Assembly (NCBI GenBank): GCA_900556365.1 | Contig: USOG01000034.1 | Location: 1-11,076 of the forward strand | Reading direction: 5' to 3' | DNA: 11,076 nt | Source of the DNA: an uncultured Collinsella sp. | Lineage (GTDB): Bacteria > Actinomycetota > Coriobacteriia > Coriobacteriales > Coriobacteriaceae | Shown: piece by piece, positions 7,780 through 11,076 of the stretch | Numbering within the stretch: the stretch's first letter is position 1 | Layout: every line of letters begins with the position of its first letter | The notes under the pieces: generated by a model | Seen by the model: only the letters and a program-made list of their open reading frames with translations | Told to the model about the DNA's origin: nothing | Databases searched by the model: none | Translations under genes and position numbers: made by a program

Positions 7780-9063
7780 CTAAATCGTCTCGAGGAAGGC
7801 CTCGATGCGGGTCTGGAGCTGACCGGCATCCTCGCCGGCGTAGTCGGTCGTGATGTGCATAAACGGGATGCCCGCCTCCTCGGCGGCCTTCTCCACGGCA
7901 AACGACTCCATCTCATAGAGCGTGCAGAACTGCAGGGCCACGTCGACGATGCCGTCGGCATGCAGGTCCTTGGCCATCTGGACAATGTCCTTCATACGCT
8001 GGTCGTTGGGCGTAAAGACGGCGCAGTTGATCTTAAAGTAGCGCTCGGCGATGGCGTCGAGCATCTCGTCGACCGTCTCGCCGGACTCGTCGACCAGGTC
8101 CTTGTAGTAGCGCGAACCCGTGCAGGATTCCTCACCCACCACGACGCCGCCGGCCTTCTCGATGAGGTTGAACAACTTCCAGTTGGGCACGGCCATGGGC
8201 GTGCCGGTGTACAGGATGCGCTTGGTCCCCTTGGGCGCCACGCCCTCGCCGGTCTCAACACGCTGCTCGCACTCAGCCGCCATATCGTTAATGGCTCCGG
8301 TCAGACGCGGCGTGTCGTCCATAAAGGCTGCCTGCACGGTCAGCAGGCTATCGAGACCGCTGATAGGCGCCGGGTCGGCAGCGCGGGTCGCAGCCAGACG
8401 CTGCAGGGCGCGACGCTTCTCATTGACGGCGTGGATGGCGGCCTTCAGACGCTCGGGCGTAATCTTGACGCCACACTCTTCCTCGATCTTGGCGGCGAGC
8501 TTCTTGACCTCGGCCTTCCAGGTCACGAGCGTCGACTCGTCGTGTACGTTGGGAATATCCATGACGTACATGTTCTTTTGCGTGGCAAAGAACTCGTAGG
8601 CCTTCTTCTTGCCATCGCAGGTGTTCTCGCCCACCACCAGGTCGCTCGACTCGATGTAGGGGCAGACCTCGCCCAGCTTAAAGCCGGCAAAGCTCTTAAT
8701 GAGCGGGCAGGTGTTGCGCGGCAAGTGCTCCTCGACTTTGTCGGTTGCCCAATCGGCACCCGAGCACAGGCCCACGGGAATGCCGTCACAGGCAAGTACG
8801 ATCTCCTCGGGCACGTAGACGCAGAAGCTGCCCACGATCTTGGTGGCCTCGCCGGCCTCCTTCTTGTCGAGCATCTCCTTAATACGGCCGCTGTGGATGT
8901 TGGTGGCGACAAAATCCAGGTAGGACGTGGACTTGGGGCGATTGTTCTGCGTCAGGAACATATCGCCGTACATCTGGCCCACGGCGCCCAGCAGCATGTC
9001 GTGGTCGGCAAGATTCATGCCGAGGCTCTCCCACATCGGATGGAAATCAAATTCTTCAGCCAT
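7780..9063 (-). CDS. Double-cubane-type reductase paralogue / 2-hydroxyacyl-CoA dehydratase-like protein
   Basis: This 427-aa protein is a diverged paralogue of the 387-aa reductase at 1102-2265. It carries about 40 extra N-terminal residues of unknown role. Family motifs appear in order: FCVYVPEE (C81), LCSGAD (C100), NTCPLIKS (C119), VCPYIESSD (C134), ENTCDGKKK (C149), EESCTGS (C314), INCAVFTPND (C347) and LQFCTLYEMES (C380). The position equivalent to Cys251 of the paralogue is Thr288 (YTGTPMAVPN instead of ITGCPVGG), so the metal site may differ. It should be an oxygen-sensitive cytoplasmic Fe-S enzyme charged by an activase, perhaps the one at 182-946. The ATG at 9061-9063 has GAGAGGGGAACC just upstream, very like the site used by the paralogue. 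It is the first large gene of the putative locus, directly upstream of the importer. It could be a homodimer or pair with the second reductase. Confidence 0.88.
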   Translation of the reverse strand: MAEEFDFHPMWESLGMNLADHDMLLGAVGQMYGDMFLTQNNRPKSTSYLDFVATNIHSGRIKEMLDKKEAGEATKIVGSFCVYVPEEIVLACDGIPVGLCSGADWATDKVEEHLPRNTCPLIKSFAGFKLGEVCPYIESSDLVVGENTCDGKKKAYEFFATQKNMYVMDIPNVHDESTLVTWKAEVKKLAAKIEEECGVKITPERLKAAIHAVNEKRRALQRLAATRAADPAPISGLDSLLTVQAAFMDDTPRLTGAINDMAAECEQRVETGEGVAPKGTKRILYTGTPMAVPNWKLFNLIEKAGGVVVGEESCTGSRYYKDLVDESGETVDEMLDAIAERYFKINCAVFTPNDQRMKDIVQMAKDLHADGIVDVALQFCTLYEMESFAVEKAAEEAGIPFMHITTDYAGEDAGQLQTRIEAFLETI

Positions 9064-9066
9064 GGC

Positions 9067-9162
9067 GGTTCCCCTCTCGAACCAAAAATGAATAGCTACG
9101 GTATTGCTGCACGGTGGGTGGCGAAAACCCAGCCGCGCCTAAACCCGGAATTTTGGGGAACC
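9067..9162 (-). promoter_or_regulatory. Possible ribosome-binding-site sequestering leader for the first reductase gene
   Basis: On the minus-strand transcript GGTTCCCC (9162-9155) is perfectly complementary to GGGGAACC (9074-9067), which is the ribosome binding site directly before the reductase ATG at 9063. The 80 bases between them include a small hairpin of their own (TGGGT 9115-9119 with ACCCA 9127-9131). Such pairing would hide the start region and lower translation unless something opens it. The complementarity is visible directly; folding and any regulation are inference. I do not recognise a known riboswitch class. Confidence 0.35.
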
Positions 9163-9201
9163 TGCTTTGCAGCTGATTATTTAGTTGTGCGTCGTCTCTC
9201 C

Positions 9202-9237
9202 CGGAGCCGTGAACATACCTGCTCATATGCGGCTCCG
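9202..9237 (-). promoter_or_regulatory. Hairpin overlapping the end of the 22-codon frame
   Basis: CGGAGCCG (9202-9209) and CGGCTCCG (9230-9237) make a perfect 8-bp stem with a 20-base loop. On the minus-strand transcript the 5' arm is codons 19-21 of the small frame and the stop codon lies in the loop. A ribosome finishing the small frame would block this stem. No U-run follows the 3' arm, so it is not an obvious terminator by itself. Confidence 0.5.
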
Positions 9238-9291
9238 AGCCATGTATAGGGCGCGCGCGGCAACGCGGCGAATGTATGTCGTCTGCGGCAT
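9223..9291 (-). CDS. Possible 22-aa leader peptide or small protein
   Basis: A 22-codon frame opens with ATG at 9289-9291 and ends with TGA at 9223-9225. AAGGAGG lies 8 bases upstream, a better match to the anti-Shine-Dalgarno sequence than at most of the large genes here. The peptide starts MPQTTYIRR, continues VAARALYMA and ends RSRI; it is strongly basic (five Arg, no acidic residues) and contains two Tyr. It lies between a possible promoter (9322-9350) and the first reductase gene, about 160 bases from the latter's start, and a hairpin overlaps its last codons. It could be a regulatory leader peptide or a small stand-alone protein. I do not recognise the sequence, and conservation has not been tested. 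Confidence 0.4.
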   Translation of the reverse strand: MPQTTYIRRVAARALYMARSRI

Positions 9292-9321
9292 ATGCGCACC
9301 CTCCTTTACAAGTTAAGGTCA

Positions 9322-9359
9322 ACTATATCAACGGTCGTCGACCATGCGAACACCGTTGA
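9322..9359 (-). promoter_or_regulatory. Possible promoter embedded in an 8-bp operator-like dyad
   Basis: On the minus strand TTCGCA (9345-9350) and TATAGT (9322-9327) are spaced by 17 bases; they match the -35 and -10 consensus at four and five of six positions. A perfect inverted repeat TCAACGGT (9328-9335) / ACCGTTGA (9352-9359) with a 16-base spacer sits so that one arm abuts the -10 box and the other lies just beyond the -35 box. This is a common layout for a repressor operator. Transcription would begin about 10-15 bases before the AAGGAGG of the 22-codon frame. GTCAAC is repeated in inverted form at 9318-9323 and 9355-9360. The regulator is unknown. Confidence 0.42.
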
Positions 9360-9491
9360 CATTCGTACGACAGCGTCGTGTGCCGTCGTTTAATAAATAA
9401 TTATCTTGATTGAAAAGATTTTGTCATCTCTCATTCGGCGAACGGCAAACAAAGCCGCAGAGGCTTATATCCCCGACGGCATTACCCGGAG
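9360..9491. other. Intergenic stretch after modC: AT-rich patch and a weak hairpin
   Basis: This is the upstream part of the 428-base gap between modC and the first reductase gene. It holds a short hairpin 34 bases after the end of modC (AAGCC 9452-9456, GGCTT 9462-9466), followed on the minus strand by TGTTTGCC, which could be a weak modC terminator. A small dyad ACGAC/GTCGT lies at 9367-9379 (loop AGC). The patch at 9390-9425 is conspicuously AT-rich for this genome and contains TAATAAATAATTATC. No gene is visible on either strand; a plus-strand frame beginning here is mostly a shadow of modC. Confidence 0.5.
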
Positions 9492-10562
9492 CTATCGACA
9501 AACCAAATGGATCCTGCTGGCATCAAAATGCATGCGCAGCGTCTCGCCTGCTTGCGGCAGCTCGTCGACAGGCATGCCCACTTTGTTGACCTTCCACTGC
9601 AGGCGCGTCGGCGCATCGGCACGCGGCACATCCAACAGCACCAGGCGCTCAAAACGCGAATCGCTCACACGGGCCACATGCAGGTCGTAGCTGTTGCGAC
9701 CCCGCTCAACACGGTTGTCCACATGGAAGTAGCTCGCACGAATACCCAGGTAGGCAACATCGTCGGGAACCTCGCGACCCACGTTAAAGGTCATGCCCCA
9801 ATCCAGGGCTTCAACTTCCTGAGGCCCGATCTTGCGCGCCCGGCTTGTGTTCTTGCAGCCCGTCAGGCGTAGTGCCGCCAGCGTCTGCGGACGGCGGACC
9901 ACGTCCTCGACGGAGCCGATCTCCTCCACATGCCCGTTATGCATCACACAGATGCGCTCGCACAGGCGGCATGCCTCGTCAATATCGTGGCTCACGTAGA
10001 GCACGGGACGGTTACAGACGTCGAACAGGTCGAGCATGTTCTGCTCGAGCGCGCTCTTAAGATAGGAATCGAGCGCGCTCATGGGCTCGTCGAACATAAA
10101 AATGCCCGGATGCGCCGCCACCATGCGCGCAAGCGCCACACGTTGCTGCTGACCGCCCGAGAGGCGCGCGGGATAGCGGTCGGCAAAATCGGCCAAACCG
10201 AAAATGCCCAGATAGCGCTCGGCGAGCTTTTTGCGCGCCGCGGCGTCGCCTGCACCCTCAACGCCGGCGCACACGTTATCGGCCACCGTCATGTTGGGAA
10301 ACAGCTGATAATTTTGGAACATCAGGGCGCACTTGCGCTCCTGGGGCGACAGGCTGATGCCCGCCGCCGAGTCAAAAAAGGTCACGCCGTTGACGACGAT
10401 CTTACCCTCGTCGGGCGTCTCCACGCCGGCAATGCAGCGCAAGGTGCAGCTCTTGCCGCAACCCGAGGCACCGAGCAAAGCCACGCGCTCCTCGCCAGCC
10501 TCGAGCTGAATGTCGAGAGTAAAGCCGGGATAGCGCTTTTTGATATCCAGAACGAGCGACAT
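9492..10562 (-). CDS. modC: Molybdate-type ABC transporter ATP-binding protein
   Basis: This 356-aa ATPase shows Walker A GASGCGKS (31-38), Q-loop MFQNYQLFP (Gln83), signature LSGGQQQR (134-141), Walker B IFMFDEP (154-160) and H-loop SHD (His192). After the ATPase domain (about residues 1-235) comes a roughly 120-residue C-terminal domain that fits the MOP/TOBE-type regulatory domain of ModC and CysA-like ATPases by position and size. It follows the permease gene by 3 bases, with GGGAGGT as ribosome binding site. The permease and the compact ATPase support molybdate; tungstate or sulfate/thiosulfate systems share this architecture and remain possible. The hairpins and promoter-like elements downstream suggest that it ends its own operon. 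Confidence 0.85.
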   Translation of the reverse strand: MSLVLDIKKRYPGFTLDIQLEAGEERVALLGASGCGKSCTLRCIAGVETPDEGKIVVNGVTFFDSAAGISLSPQERKCALMFQNYQLFPNMTVADNVCAGVEGAGDAAARKKLAERYLGIFGLADFADRYPARLSGGQQQRVALARMVAAHPGIFMFDEPMSALDSYLKSALEQNMLDLFDVCNRPVLYVSHDIDEACRLCERICVMHNGHVEEIGSVEDVVRRPQTLAALRLTGCKNTSRARKIGPQEVEALDWGMTFNVGREVPDDVAYLGIRASYFHVDNRVERGRNSYDLHVARVSDSRFERLVLLDVPRADAPTRLQWKVNKVGMPVDELPQAGETLRMHFDASRIHLVCR

Positions 10563-10565
10563 GGC

Positions 10566-11076
10566 TTATCGACCTCCCTTTGCGACCGTGTCATCGCGCA
10601 TAAGCTCGGCCAACGCCTCGCGATCGATACGCAGCGCATCGCCGCCGACTGGGTCGAGCGAATCGGTCTGGCCGCCCAGCTGCTTGGCCTGCTTGCGCTC
10701 CGCGCGGGAGAGACCGCGCTCGCGATACTTTTGCGAATGCGCCGTGTACATGTTGATGAACAGGATGACCAGGAAGCTGAACGCAATTACGACCACGACC
10801 CAAAAAAGGGCCACCGACGTATTGCCACCCATCCACTCAAAGTAGATGGCGATGGGGATGGTCTGGGTGATGCCGGCGTAGTTGCCCGCAAAGAACAGGG
10901 TGCAACCAAACTCTCCCATGGCGCGGGCAAAGGCGATGACCGTACCGGCGGCAATAGAAGGCCACCCAAGGGGCATCATAAGCTTGGTGAAGATGCGAAG
11001 CTCGGACCAGCCCAGCGTGCGCGCCGCATCGAGCATCTGCGTGTCGAGGCTCTCGAAGGCCCCGAGCGCCGTGCGG
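10566..11076 (-). CDS. modB: Molybdate-type ABC transporter permease, 3' part (cut by window edge)
   Basis: The last 170 codons of an inner-membrane permease are present; the 5' end lies beyond the window. The fragment opens in the cytoplasmic EAA loop (FESLDTQMLDAARTLG), then has IAAGTVIAFARAMGEFGCTL, close to the FARALGEFGATL stretch typical of ModB, and AGNYAGITQTIPIAIYFEW. A final membrane helix (about VALFWVVVVIAFSFLVILFI) follows. Unusually, about 60 mostly charged residues continue after it (from YTAHSQKYRERG to the end), whereas ModB proteins commonly stop soon after the last helix. The stop codon lies 3 bases before the modC start, so the two are co-transcribed. The upstream modA gene is expected outside the window. 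Confidence 0.85.
   Translation of the reverse strand, partial: RTALGAFESLDTQMLDAARTLGWSELRIFTKLMMPLGWPSIAAGTVIAFARAMGEFGCTLFFAGNYAGITQTIPIAIYFEWMGGNTSVALFWVVVVIAFSFLVILFINMYTAHSQKYRERGLSRAERKQAKQLGGQTDSLDPVGGDALRIDREALAELMRDDTVAKGGR

Noticed and set aside
7738..9249. 503-codon open frame on the plus strand
   Set aside because: It lies opposite the well-supported 427-aa reductase gene, has no recognisable domain or good ribosome binding site, and shows the His/Gly/Leu/Val-rich composition of an antisense shadow of GC-rich coding DNA.
9356..9396. Plus-strand promoter using the perfect TTGACA at 9356-9361
   Set aside because: No -10-like box lies 16-18 bases downstream; the nearest AT-rich hexamer (9391-9396) is 29 bases away, and no plus-strand gene follows.
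9064..9491. Known riboswitch (molybdenum cofactor, cobalamin or similar) in the long leader
   Set aside because: I could not match conserved core sequences of these classes; only hairpins, a small frame and an anti-ribosome-binding-site stretch are visible.
9492..11076. Functional link between the molybdate transporter and the reductase locus
   Set aside because: The double-cubane cluster contains only iron and sulfur, a 428-base gap with its own promoter-like element separates the two gene groups, and nothing in the sequence ties them together beyond adjacency.

Overview
The window reads as a gut-type anaerobic, moderately GC-rich (roughly 60%) actinobacterium of the Coriobacteriia (Collinsella/Olsenella-like). 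That placement is an inference from codon use, a Tat-type lipoprotein signal, AGAGGGGA-type ribosome binding sites and the oxygen-sensitive enzyme families present. It was not computed. Every convincing gene lies on the minus strand, so transcription runs from high to low coordinates.

Right end (11076 to 9492): the 3' part of a molybdate-type permease gene (modB, cut by the window edge) followed 3 bases later by its ATPase gene modC. A 428-base intergenic region (9064-9491) follows. It holds a possible promoter inside an 8-bp dyad, a 22-codon open reading frame with an excellent ribosome binding site, a hairpin over the end of that frame, and an upstream 8-base sequence perfectly complementary to the ribosome binding site of the next large gene.

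Centre and left (9063 to 1): a gene set that looks like one functional locus. In transcription order it holds (i) a 427-aa protein of the 2-hydroxyacyl-CoA dehydratase / double-cubane-cluster reductase superfamily; (ii) a complete peptide/nickel-type ABC importer, with a Tat lipoprotein binding protein, two permeases and two ATPases; (iii) a second, 387-aa superfamily member that closely resembles my memory of E. coli YjiM and the double-cubane cluster proteins (DCCP); (iv) an ATP-dependent activase with the two Fe-S cysteines of the HgdC/YjiL type; and (v) the first 55 codons of a probable GT4-type glycosyltransferase. No CoA-transferase, acyl-CoA dehydrogenase or Etf gene is visible. The set is therefore better read as import plus ATP-driven low-potential reduction of an unknown small molecule than as classical amino-acid fermentation.

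The most interesting points are the importer flanked by two paralogous reductases, the loss in one paralogue of a cysteine present in the other, the layered leader upstream of the first reductase gene, and a 109-base palindrome between the second reductase and the activase. The mismatch pattern of that palindrome favours folding of plus-strand RNA. Strong stem-loops without U-tracts also sit on both sides of the binding-protein gene, where they could set different expression levels within the operon.
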